From: Nanobdellota archaeon
GTDB taxonomy: Archaea > Nanobdellota > Nanobdellia > Pacearchaeales > GW2011-AR1
DNA: 5,774 nt
Assembly (NCBI GenBank): GCA_018830845.1
Contig: JAHJRS010000045.1
Coordinates: 1-5,774 of the forward strand
Direction: 5' to 3'
Part shown: piece by piece, positions 1 through 5,095 of the stretch
Position numbering within the stretch: the stretch's first letter is position 1
How the letters are laid out: each line of letters starts with the position of its first letter
The notes under the pieces: generated by a model
The model's database searches: none
What the model saw: the letters and a program-made list of their open reading frames with translations, nothing else
Told to the model about the DNA's origin: nothing
Program-made: the position numbers and the translations under genes

Positions 1-456
1 AAAATTCAGATTCAGGGAGGAAAAATTGAAATTAAGGAACCTAAAATTCTGACAAGGGAGGGAGAAAAAATTTCTGAGGGGGCTTCAGCAATGCTCTCTA
101 AACTGGGTATAATGCCTTTTACAATTGGATTTTTGCCAATTTCATCATATGACTCAAAAGAAAATAAAATTTACACCGAAATTAAAATTGACAGAGAAGA
201 AGCGACCAGAGAAATTAAAGAATTGTTCTGGAGCGCGCTTGCCTTTGCTGTTAAAATTGGTCTTTTCAATTCAACAACAATTCCAGTTCTAATTCAAAAA
301 GCATCCTCTCATGAAAGAAGGATAATAAAAGTTTTAACCGGTGAACCTGACGAAATTCCTGCTCCGGCAGAAGAAAAGAAAGATGAAATTCCTCAAGAAA
401 AAAAGGAGGAAAAAACAGCGAACTCGGCTGAAGGACTCGCGTCTTTATTTGGCTAG
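1..456 (+). CDS. rpl10: Large ribosomal subunit protein uL10 (P0), 3' part only
   Basis: The frame is open from the first base to TAG at 454-456, giving the last 151 residues of uL10; the N-terminal rRNA-binding domain lies outside the window. The protein anchors L12 dimers to the 23S rRNA and forms the stalk that recruits translational GTPases. Visible are the archaeal/eukaryotic insertion-domain region (GGKIEIKE, ILTREGEKIS, then LGIMPFTIGF at residues 35-44), a helix up to IQKA at 98-101, a short basic helix SSHERRIIKVLTG (102-114), a Glu/Lys/Pro-rich hinge (115-140) and the C-terminal tail AEGLASLFG (143-151). The tail nearly matches that of L12 just downstream, as expected because both tails contact the same factors. 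The L12-binding helical spine after IQKA looks much shorter than I recall for archaeal P0. L12 follows after 26 bp, probably in one operon. Identification is secure. Confidence 0.95.
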   Translation, partial: KIQIQGGKIEIKEPKILTREGEKISEGASAMLSKLGIMPFTIGFLPISSYDSKENKIYTEIKIDREEATREIKELFWSALAFAVKIGLFNSTTIPVLIQKASSHERRIIKVLTGEPDEIPAPAEEKKDEIPQEKKEEKTANSAEGLASLFG

Positions 457-482
457 TTCGTAATTAAACAAACGGAAAAAAA

Positions 483-773
483 ATGGAATACGTATATGCG
501 GCACTTTTGTTGCACAAACTTGAAAAAGAAGTTAGTGAAGAAACTGTAAAAGCAGTCGTTGCAGCAACAGGTGCAAGTGTTGATGACTCAAAAGTCAAAA
601 GCCTTGTTGCAAGCCTGAAGGGTGTAAACATTGACGCTGAACTTGCTAATGCAAGTCTTGTTTCAGCGGCTCCGGCAGCAACTACTGCAGCTGAAGCTAA
701 GAAAGAAGAAGCACCAAAGAAAGAAGAAAAGCACGAAGCTGCAGCTGAAGGATTGTCTGCATTGTTTGGATAA
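483..773 (+). CDS. rpl12: Large ribosomal subunit protein L12 (P1-type stalk protein)
   Basis: A 96-residue protein, close to the usual length of archaeal L12. The N-terminal helical dimerisation domain (MEYVYAALLLHKL to about residue 57) binds the uL10 spine. It is followed by an Ala-rich flexible hinge (about 58-72), a Lys/Glu-rich segment (73-88) and the factor-binding tail AEGLSALFG (88-96). It is unrelated in fold to bacterial bL12, so it marks the genome as archaeal. The ATG at 483 is preceded by an A-run and no Shine-Dalgarno sequence; with only 26 bp after uL10 it is most likely cotranscribed. A run of six T right after the stop suggests that the operon ends here. Confidence 0.97.
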   Translation: MEYVYAALLLHKLEKEVSEETVKAVVAATGASVDDSKVKSLVASLKGVNIDAELANASLVSAAPAATTAAEAKKEEAPKKEEKHEAAAEGLSALFG

Positions 774-790
774 TTTTTTAGATTTTATCC
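768..790 (+). terminator. Poly-T terminator after L12
   Basis: Six consecutive T (774-779) directly follow the L12 stop codon, which is the typical archaeal termination signal. GGATAA (768-773) and TTATCC (785-790) can also pair around the T tract, although archaeal termination does not need a hairpin. The rest of the gap up to 846 contains only weak short hairpins (such as GACT/AGTC near 807-819) and no gene that I can support. Confidence 0.6.
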
Positions 791-846
791 ACTCGGGCAA
801 TCCTCGACTTCTTTAGTCTGGACTTTACTTAAGGCACAATAATTAA

Positions 847-852
847 TTTAAA
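847..852 (+). promoter_or_regulatory. TATA box for the 107-aa gene
   Basis: TTTAAA is centred about 24-25 bp before the ATG at 874. At the archaeal spacing between TATA box and start point, transcription would begin at or next to the ATG, giving a leaderless mRNA. There is no Shine-Dalgarno sequence before the ATG, which agrees with this. Confidence 0.5.
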
Positions 853-873
853 GCGAAATGTTGTTTAAATTTT

Positions 874-1197
874 ATGTCAAAGAAATTAGTTGATATTACT
901 CTCGAAGAAGCTATTAATGTTTTAAGATTGGGAGAGGGATATCAAAAAGGGGTACATTATCATTTGAGGGTAAAAAATTCTGTTCAAGATAAGGGTAAAA
1001 AATTTGCCCAGTTATTTTACAGGCATAAAGGACGGAGGGACGATGAGGAAAGGGATTACATTTCAGTTAATTTTTGTGATGAAGAAAATGCAGTAACCTT
1101 ATGTGAAGGGAACAAATATTACAGAACACACTACAGAATAACCAAATATCTTGAGGGGCAGGGATTTAACCTTAAATCTGCAGATAAAACCCGTTAA
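874..1197 (+). CDS. Uncharacterised 107-aa soluble protein
   Basis: I do not recognise the family. The protein is rich in charged and aromatic residues, basic at the C-terminus, and has no signal peptide or membrane segment. It starts with MSKKLVDITLEEAINVLRL, which looks like an amphipathic helix. A likely β-rich region follows (YHLRVKNS, FAQLFYRHKG, RDYISVNFCD, AVTLCEG). It ends with a YYRTHYRITKYL segment and a basic tail. Two cysteines (FCD, LCEG) lie about nine residues apart, too little to claim a metal site. It sits between the ribosomal stalk operon and tRNA-Thr with its own TATA box, so it is probably monocistronic. The start is fixed by ATG spacing from that box. The reading frame looks real: it is the only long frame here, with coherent composition. 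Confidence 0.7.
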   Translation: MSKKLVDITLEEAINVLRLGEGYQKGVHYHLRVKNSVQDKGKKFAQLFYRHKGRRDDEERDYISVNFCDEENAVTLCEGNKYYRTHYRITKYLEGQGFNLKSADKTR

Positions 1198-1206
1198 ATA
1201 ATTAAT

Positions 1207-1213
1207 TTTATAA
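1207..1213 (+). promoter_or_regulatory. TATA box for tRNA-Thr
   Basis: TTTATAA is centred about 28 bp upstream of the tRNA 5' end at 1238, the normal archaeal spacing for a start at or just before the mature 5' end. It overlaps the spacer immediately after the upstream gene's stop codon (1195-1197). Confidence 0.6.
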
Positions 1214-1237
1214 TCATGATTTATCTCCCTTGGCTGT

Positions 1238-1310
1238 GCCTGCATAGCTCAGTTGGCAGAGCGTTTGATTCGTAATCAAAAGGTCGGGGGTTCAACTCCC
1301 TCTGCAGGCT
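1238..1310 (+). tRNA. tRNA-Thr(CGT)
   Basis: A complete 73-nt cloverleaf with no intron. Acceptor GCCTGCA (1238-1244) pairs with TGCAGGC (1303-1309). The D-arm is GCTC/GAGC with GG in the loop. The anticodon stem TTTGA/TCAAA encloses loop TTCGTAA, giving anticodon CGT (1271-1273), which reads ACG. The T-arm GGGGG/CCCTC encloses TTCAACT. The discriminator is T (1310), as is usual for archaeal tRNA-Thr. CCA is not encoded. A degenerate copy of its T-arm and 3' acceptor strand lies directly downstream. Confidence 0.96.
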
Positions 1311-1325
1311 TCTGGAAGAAGATGC

Positions 1326-1363
1326 GGTTGGGGGAAATTTTGCATTTCACCCTCTGCAGGCTT
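1326..1363 (+). repeat. Degenerate copy of the tRNA-Thr 3' end
   Basis: CCCTCTGCAGGCTT (1350-1363) repeats exactly the tRNA-Thr bases 1298-1311: the 3' strand of the T-stem, the 3' acceptor strand, the discriminator and one further T. The similarity extends back to GGTTGGGGG (1326-1334), which matches GGTCGGGGG (1282-1290) at the start of the tRNA T-arm. The copy is 38 bp against 30 bp in the tRNA because its T-loop is expanded. GAAAT (1334-1338) and ATTTC (1344-1348), extended by the G-run against CCCT, make a stem of about nine pairs. No 5' half is present, so it cannot be a tRNA by itself. It may be an integration scar, a decayed tandem tRNA or a trailer element. Confidence 0.8.
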
Positions 1364-1378
1364 AATTTAATTTTATTC
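1362..1378 (+). terminator. T-rich tract ending the tRNA-Thr transcript (candidate)
   Basis: A T-rich run (TTAATTTAATTTTATTC) follows the degenerate tRNA copy, while no T-run follows the mature tRNA end itself. If transcription stops here, the pre-tRNA-Thr trailer contains the second 3'-end copy. The helicase TATA box begins only 9 bp further on. Confidence 0.35.
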
Positions 1379-1386
1379 CACAAATC

Positions 1387-1393
1387 TTTATAA
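1387..1393 (+). promoter_or_regulatory. TATA box for the helicase gene
   Basis: TTTATAA is a good archaeal box centred 26 bp before the ATG at 1416. This spacing predicts a leaderless transcript starting at the ATG; no Shine-Dalgarno sequence is present in between. Confidence 0.6.
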
Positions 1394-1415
1394 CTCACAA
1401 CTATTTTTTTATCAC

Positions 1416-3353
1416 ATGACATGGAACCTTTATCAAAATGAAAAATTTCTTGAACCTTTACTTTTTTCAAACGGAAAAACTCAGGAGGATGTTGTAAAAG
1501 AAATTTTGGAACTCGTTGAGAAAGGCAAGAAAATAATTTTTGTTCATGGAGTTTGTGGAACAGGAAAATCTGCAATTGCATTAAACATTGCAAACAGACT
1601 TGGAAAAAGTTCGATTGTTGTTCCTGGAAAAAATCTTCAGGCACAATACAAAAGAGATTATGAAGATGAAAAATACCTTTTGAAGCACAACGGGGAAAAA
1701 TTGAAAATAAGCGTAATCACCGGGAGAAATAACCACACCTGCACTTTTTTAAAAGATGATAAAAATGCCATTCCTAAAATAAAACGGGAGATAAATGCAA
1801 GGCTCAATGATATCTTTTCCGGAATTTTCAAAGACAAAAAAGAGCAGGACGATGAAAACCTGTCTGCGAGCAACCCCGAACTTCCGTGCAACATTGAGCT
1901 GAGAGAAAGAAACTGGCTTAAAATAAAAAAATATATTGAGCAAAACAAAAAAGTTAACATAAAAAATTTTGCTTCAATTAAAGATGCCAAAAGGATGAGT
2001 GTTGCACCTGCCTGCCCGTATTGGAGCCCTGTTTTGCCTGAAAAATACGAAATAAAAACATTGGGAGAAACAAAAAAAAGAAAGTACGAGGGACTTGACG
2101 GAACAATCTTTGTCCAGTATAAAAGAAAACCAGGCTGCCCTTTTTATGAGCAGTTTGATTCTTACATAGATTCAGATGCTATAGTTTTTAATTCGCTAAA
2201 ATATAAACTTGAAACGGCACTTCTAAGAAAACCAAAAACAGAAGTTGAAATAATTGATGAGTGTGATGAATTTTTGGATAGCTTTTCAAATGCAAGAACA
2301 ATCAATATTGAAAGGCTTCAAAATTCTCTCATGCAAACCCTTGGCTCCGGCGAAGGCGACGAAAATTTAATAGAAGAAATTTTTGAAATATTGAAACATC
2401 TTCAAAAAGATGAAAGAATTCAAAATGCAATTCAAAGTGAAGAAATAATCCCTCTAAAATCCACAGGGATTTATGACATAATCAAAATTTTCATAAAAGA
2501 AGAATGGCTAAAAACAATTGATGATGAAAGTTATTTGTTTGAAGTTTTGGAAACTTCAAAAATGTTTATTGAATTTCTAGATGAGAGTTATGTTAGTTTC
2601 TCAAGAAGAGAGAAGGGCCTTTTTGCAGAAATTGTAACCACAAACCTTGCAAAAAAACTTAAAGAACTTATTGAAAAAAACAAAGTTCTTATTTTAATGT
2701 CTGGAACTCTTCACTCCGATGAAGTTTTGAAGGCTATTTTCGGACTTTCGGGATATGAAAAAGTTGACGCTGAAGTCGAAAATCAAGGTAAAGTGGAAAT
2801 AAAAAAAACCGGCCTTGAAATGGACTGTAAATATTCAAACTTTTCTACGGAAAAACTTACAAGAGAAGATTACTTAAAAGCACTTGACAAATGCCTCTTT
2901 GAATCGCCCCGACCTGTGTTGGTTCATGTAAACGCTTTTCTTGACCTGCCAAGTGAATTCGAAATTGAGGAATTCGATTTGAAATTTCTTCAATCAAGAG
3001 AGTCAGTAAGAGAAATGCAAATCCAGGATAAAAGGGGGAGATTGACAAAAGAGTTTAAGGAAGGCAAAAGAGAGGTTCTTTTTTCAACAAGAGATTCAAG
3101 AGGAATTGATTTTCCCGGAAAGGAGTGTCGTTCGATAGTTTTTACAAAATACCCTAATCCAAACGTCCAGAATATGTTCTGGAAAGTTTTAATGAAAACA
3201 AGACCTCAAAGTTATTGGAGTTTTTACAAAGACAAAGCGCGGCGTGAATTTATGCAAAAAGTTTACAGGGGGCTTAGATTCAAGGATGACCATATTTGCC
3301 TCCTAAGCCCTGATATAAGAGTCCTTGAAATGGCTGAAAAGGAATTCACTTAA
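1416..3353 (+). CDS. XPD/DinG-like superfamily 2 DNA helicase with Fe-S cluster cysteines
   Basis: A 645-aa ATP-dependent helicase of the Rad3/XPD/DinG group (COG1199-like), expected to unwind DNA 5' to 3' in repair or replication. Motifs in order: a possible Q motif around Gln23; Walker A GVCGTGKS (45-52); motif Ia near VVPGKNLQAQY (68-78); four cysteines placed like an XPD-type Fe-S domain at C109 (GRNNHTC), C158 (LPC), C200 (APACPYW) and C241 (PGCPFY); motif II DECD (281-284); a helical region of about 140 residues where XPD has its Arch domain; SGTL (429-432); motif V DSRGIDFPG (560-568); and motif VI QKVYRGLR (614-621). Two departures are visible: DECD instead of DEAH, and Tyr instead of Gly before the first motif VI arginine. 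Both arginines are kept, so the enzyme should be active. The ATG at 1416 is set by the TATA spacing. The last codon overlaps the convergent channel gene. Orthology to XPD itself, rather than a DinG-like relative, is not established. Confidence 0.9.
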   Translation: MTWNLYQNEKFLEPLLFSNGKTQEDVVKEILELVEKGKKIIFVHGVCGTGKSAIALNIANRLGKSSIVVPGKNLQAQYKRDYEDEKYLLKHNGEKLKISVITGRNNHTCTFLKDDKNAIPKIKREINARLNDIFSGIFKDKKEQDDENLSASNPELPCNIELRERNWLKIKKYIEQNKKVNIKNFASIKDAKRMSVAPACPYWSPVLPEKYEIKTLGETKKRKYEGLDGTIFVQYKRKPGCPFYEQFDSYIDSDAIVFNSLKYKLETALLRKPKTEVEIIDECDEFLDSFSNARTINIERLQNSLMQTLGSGEGDENLIEEIFEILKHLQKDERIQNAIQSEEIIPLKSTGIYDIIKIFIKEEWLKTIDDESYLFEVLETSKMFIEFLDESYVSFSRREKGLFAEIVTTNLAKKLKELIEKNKVLILMSGTLHSDEVLKAIFGLSGYEKVDAEVENQGKVEIKKTGLEMDCKYSNFSTEKLTREDYLKALDKCLFESPRPVLVHVNAFLDLPSEFEIEEFDLKFLQSRESVREMQIQDKRGRLTKEFKEGKREVLFSTRDSRGIDFPGKECRSIVFTKYPNPNVQNMFWKVLMKTRPQSYWSFYKDKARREFMQKVYRGLRFKDDHICLLSPDIRVLEMAEKEFT

Positions 3354-4003
3354 AATTCCCTTTTCTTAAGAGAATAAAATATCCATCCTAGAATAATCAC
3401 ATGCAAAAAAGCTCCAAAAAAAGTCTCAGTAATAGAAAAAATTCTTGAAATTTTTGTCGGAACAAAGTCCCCATAACTCATTGAATAAAAAGTTTGTATA
3501 CTAAAATAATAGTAATTAAATGTTGAAGATTCATGCTCACTAACTTTAGAATAATTATTGCTCAAATCCCTATAATAAATATCATCAGAAATTGCATATG
3601 CCCCTACAAAAAAACTAACAATAATTATAACTAAGATTGCATAGGAGATGATAATTGACCAAAATTTTGTTGATTTAAAAAGAGCGTCCGTCCAAAGATA
3701 TAACCCCAATATTAATAATATTCCTACAAAAGAAATAATACTTAATGCAAGAATGCTTATGGATACTTCTTGTTTTGAAAAAAAATGGAGCACAAAAACG
3801 AGCACCGAAAACATAAACATCAATACCGTAAAAACCCAGTTTCCCGGATTTATTTTTTCTGTTTTTTGATTATAATAAATTGAATAAACAAAAAGTAAAA
3901 ATAAAATCACCGCGCTTGTAAAGAGACTTATATATTTAAAAGATATAAAAAAAAGTAAAACTATGACGACTAAAAAAACTTCTTTCCAGAATTTAAATTT
4001 CAT
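3350..4003 (-). CDS. Six-TM potassium-channel-like protein with variant filter
   Basis: A 217-aa membrane protein. Counting from a TTG at 4009, two codons upstream, hydrophobic segments lie near residues 10-29, 30-46, 58-77, 82-105, 116-140 and 190-214. The last two frame a re-entrant pore loop: STFNYYYFSIQTFYSMSYGDFVP (162-184) reads as pore helix, selectivity filter and outer mouth. The layout matches Ion_trans_2-type K+ channels (filter normally TVGYGD), followed by Pro and Arg and a Gly-containing inner helix (FFGAF). Here the filter reads SMSYGD, with Ser for the first Gly. The first four helices carry no Arg/Lys-rich S4, so voltage sensing is unlikely, and no cytoplasmic RCK domain is present. 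ATG 4003 is preferred over the TTG because a TATA-like box sits about 25 bp before it. It converges on the helicase gene with overlapping stops. Confidence 0.82.
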   Translation of the reverse strand: MKFKFWKEVFLVVIVLLFFISFKYISLFTSAVILFLLFVYSIYYNQKTEKINPGNWVFTVLMFMFSVLVFVLHFFSKQEVSISILALSIISFVGILLILGLYLWTDALFKSTKFWSIIISYAILVIIIVSFFVGAYAISDDIYYRDLSNNYSKVSEHESSTFNYYYFSIQTFYSMSYGDFVPTKISRIFSITETFFGAFLHVIILGWIFYSLKKREF

Positions 4004-4024
4004 ATCCAAAATAGATTTCTCACA

Positions 4025-4032
4025 TTAATAAA
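4025..4032 (-). promoter_or_regulatory. TATA-like box for the channel gene
   Basis: On the minus strand TTTATTAA is centred about 25 bp upstream of ATG 4003. This gives leaderless spacing and favours that ATG over the TTG at 4009. The region is very AT-rich, so other boxes (for example TTTAAAAT further upstream) are possible. Confidence 0.35.
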
Positions 4033-4058
4033 TATTTATTCTATTTAATAAACATTTT

Positions 4059-4089
4059 AAAATAAATGCGCCCACCAGTTTTCACAATC
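4059..4089 (-). repeat. 31-bp intergenic repeat, copy A
   Basis: Read on the minus strand it starts GATTGTGAAAACTGG and ends in GCATTTATTTT. It matches copy B (4846-4876) at 26 of 31 positions without gaps. It lies downstream of the VTT gene and upstream of the channel gene, both on this strand. The core TGGTGGGCGCA looks like a tRNA acceptor 3' strand with discriminator A, but no matching tRNA is in the window. Confidence 0.7.
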
Positions 4090-4099
4090 CGTGCCACCC

Positions 4100-4106
4100 A
4101 AAAAAA
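4100..4106 (-). terminator. Poly-T terminator after the VTT gene
   Basis: Seven consecutive T on the minus strand, 22 bp past the TGA of the VTT-domain gene, form a plausible archaeal intrinsic terminator. Repeat copy A begins 10 bp further downstream and itself ends in TTTATTTT, a possible second stop. Confidence 0.5.
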
Positions 4107-4128
4107 TTTGTAATTGGAGATATCAGAA

Positions 4129-4806
4129 TCACTTTTTAAACTTCTTTCTTCTTAAATAAAAATAAAAGAATCCTAAAAAATATAAAATCCCAATTATTAT
4201 CAAAGTCTCTTTTAAAAAGAGAACTTCTAAAAATTTATCCCCCAAGTAAGCCTGAAGAAAAATTGAGGGAGCGAGCGCAAGTGTTGTTGCAGTAAGAAAT
4301 TTTCTAAAATCCATTTTAGTCAATCCTGCAGCATAACTAAATAAATCCGAGGAGGTAAGAGGATTCAATCTTAAAAGAAATATTGAGAGAGTCCCATACT
4401 TTAAAGAAAAATTATCCAGTTTTTTGATTGTTTTTGGAGGAATTTTTTCAACAGTCCATCCTCTTGCATAATTTCTTGATAGCTGAAACGCAATTCCAGC
4501 CCCGATAAAGTTTCCAATTAAACCCAATATCCCTGCAGCAACCCACCCAAAAACTGCCCCTCCTGCAATGTAAAGAAACAATGGGGGGAAAGGGGCAAAA
4601 ACGCATTCAATAATAACAAGAATAATAAAAATTACAAACGCAATTTCCCTGAAGGAATCAATTCTTTCTACCATGCTAAGAGTTTGCCCTGTGAAATAAT
4701 CATAAATAAATCCTTTTGTAATGTAGGAATAACCCATCCAAATCAATGCCAAAAAAATCACGGATAAAATAAAAATCCCCACCCTCTTTTTTGATATTGA
4801 TCCCAT
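4129..4806 (-). CDS. VTT-domain (DedA/TVP38-like) integral membrane protein
   Basis: A 225-aa membrane protein of the VTT/SNARE-associated family (DedA, TVP38, TMEM64), members of which act in lipid scrambling or flipping and membrane homeostasis. There is an N-terminal TM helix (8-27), then a hydrophobic stretch (56-70) leading to FAPFPP (70-75) and AGGAVFGW (81-88). The signature GNFIGAGIAFQLSRNYAR (98-115), a basic loop, RLNP (146-149), the SYAAGLTKMDFRKF segment (157-170) and a terminal TM helix (201-218) with a Lys/Arg tail follow. The paired re-entrant loops with Gly and Arg-x-x-Pro motifs are typical of the family. Substrate cannot be told from sequence. ATG 4806 has a TATA-like box 27 bp upstream. 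The next gene on this strand is the channel, but a poly-T run separates them, so they are probably not one operon. Confidence 0.87.
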   Translation of the reverse strand: MGSISKKRVGIFILSVIFLALIWMGYSYITKGFIYDYFTGQTLSMVERIDSFREIAFVIFIILVIIECVFAPFPPLFLYIAGGAVFGWVAAGILGLIGNFIGAGIAFQLSRNYARGWTVEKIPPKTIKKLDNFSLKYGTLSIFLLRLNPLTSSDLFSYAAGLTKMDFRKFLTATTLALAPSIFLQAYLGDKFLEVLFLKETLIIIGILYFLGFFYFYLRRKKFKK

Positions 4807-4829
4807 AATTATATATTAAAAATAAGAGG

Positions 4830-4837
4830 TTTAATAT
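4830..4837 (-). promoter_or_regulatory. TATA-like box for the VTT gene
   Basis: On the minus strand ATATTAAA is centred about 27 bp before ATG 4806, again at leaderless spacing. Repeat copy B ends only 9 bp upstream of it, so B could mark the end of the preceding transcript or act as an upstream element. Confidence 0.4.
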
Positions 4838-4845
4838 CTTTTTGA

Positions 4846-4876
4846 AAAATAAACGCCCCCGCCAGTGCTCACAATC
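4846..4876 (-). repeat. 31-bp intergenic repeat, copy B, containing the tRNA-Ser 3' end
   Basis: Copy B matches copy A at 26 of 31 positions. Its + strand bases 4853-4865 (ACGCCCCCGCCAG) are identical to 4998-5010, the last bases of tRNA-Ser: T-stem 3' strand, acceptor strand, discriminator and one extra base. GTGC (4865-4868) and GCAC (4879-4882) can form a small hairpin in the place of a T-arm. On the minus strand TTTATTTTT follows, a likely stop signal. Confidence 0.75.
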
Positions 4877-4998
4877 ACGCACGAGTTTTTTGTTTTCTAA
4901 TCCGAATTTTCCTGAAACTCTACCACGTAATTGTTCGTCGAACCTTTACGGTTCTATTCATGAAGAACCATTAAAGGGGTTGCACGCAACCCCTGATA
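4853..4998 (-). other. Structured tRNA-Ser trailer, candidate ncRNA
   Basis: No protein is encoded here. Between the tRNA-Ser 3' end and its second copy lies a run of inverted repeats: a 9-bp stem with a 2-nt spacer (4975-4983/4986-4994), GGTTCT/AGAACC (4950-4955/4964-4969), a two-part stem CGTAA/TTACG with GTTC/GAAC inside (4926-4950), and GTGC/GCAC (4865-4882). The stretch ends in a T-rich tract. It could be a processed small RNA released from the tRNA-Ser transcript, or a remnant of an element inserted at the tRNA 3' end. No known RNA family is recognised. Confidence 0.4.
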
Positions 4999-5078
4999 CG
5001 CCCCCGCCAGGAATCGAACCTGGAAGCCCAAAGGGCCCGGATCTCAAGTCCGGTGCACTACCATTATGCGACAGAGGC
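4999..5078 (-). tRNA. tRNA-Ser(TGA)
   Basis: An 80-nt class II tRNA. Acceptor GCCTCTG pairs with CGGGGGC (with G-T pairs). The D-arm is GCAT/GTGC with GG in the loop. The anticodon stem CCGGA/TCCGG encloses CTTGAGA, giving anticodon TGA, which reads UCA. The long variable arm is GCCC-TTT-GGGC. The T-arm CCAGG/CCTGG encloses TTCGATT. Discriminator G fits archaeal tRNA-Ser. There is no intron and CCA is not encoded. No TATA box lies at the usual distance from its 5' end; the nearest candidates are 70 bp or more upstream, so a long 5' leader is likely. Confidence 0.96.
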
Positions 5079-5095
5079 TTGTTCTTTTTTGTTTT

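Noticed and set aside
789..800. Minus-strand TTGCCCGAGTGG resembling a tRNA D-arm
   Set aside because: No anticodon arm, T-arm or acceptor partner can be found around it; downstream on that strand is the L12 gene end.
631..816. Plus-strand frame of about 60 codons overlapping L12
   Set aside because: It is an out-of-frame reading of the L12 hinge with a Gln/Lys/Leu-only composition.
1276..1644. Minus-strand open frame of about 120 codons
   Set aside because: It overlaps tRNA-Thr and the conserved Walker A region of the helicase on the other strand, and has no recognisable domain.
1658..1990. Minus-strand hydrophobic open frames inside the helicase gene
   Set aside because: The hydrophobic look arises from reading Lys/Glu-rich codons antisense (Phe/Leu/Ser); the plus-strand helicase motifs are clear.
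3648..3869. Plus-strand frame of about 73 codons inside the channel gene
   Set aside because: It is antisense to well-defined membrane helices of the channel and has no start signal or domain.
3350..4806. Channel and VTT protein as one operon
   Set aside because: A 125-bp spacer with a T7 run, repeat copy A and a TATA-like box separates them, so independent transcription is more likely.
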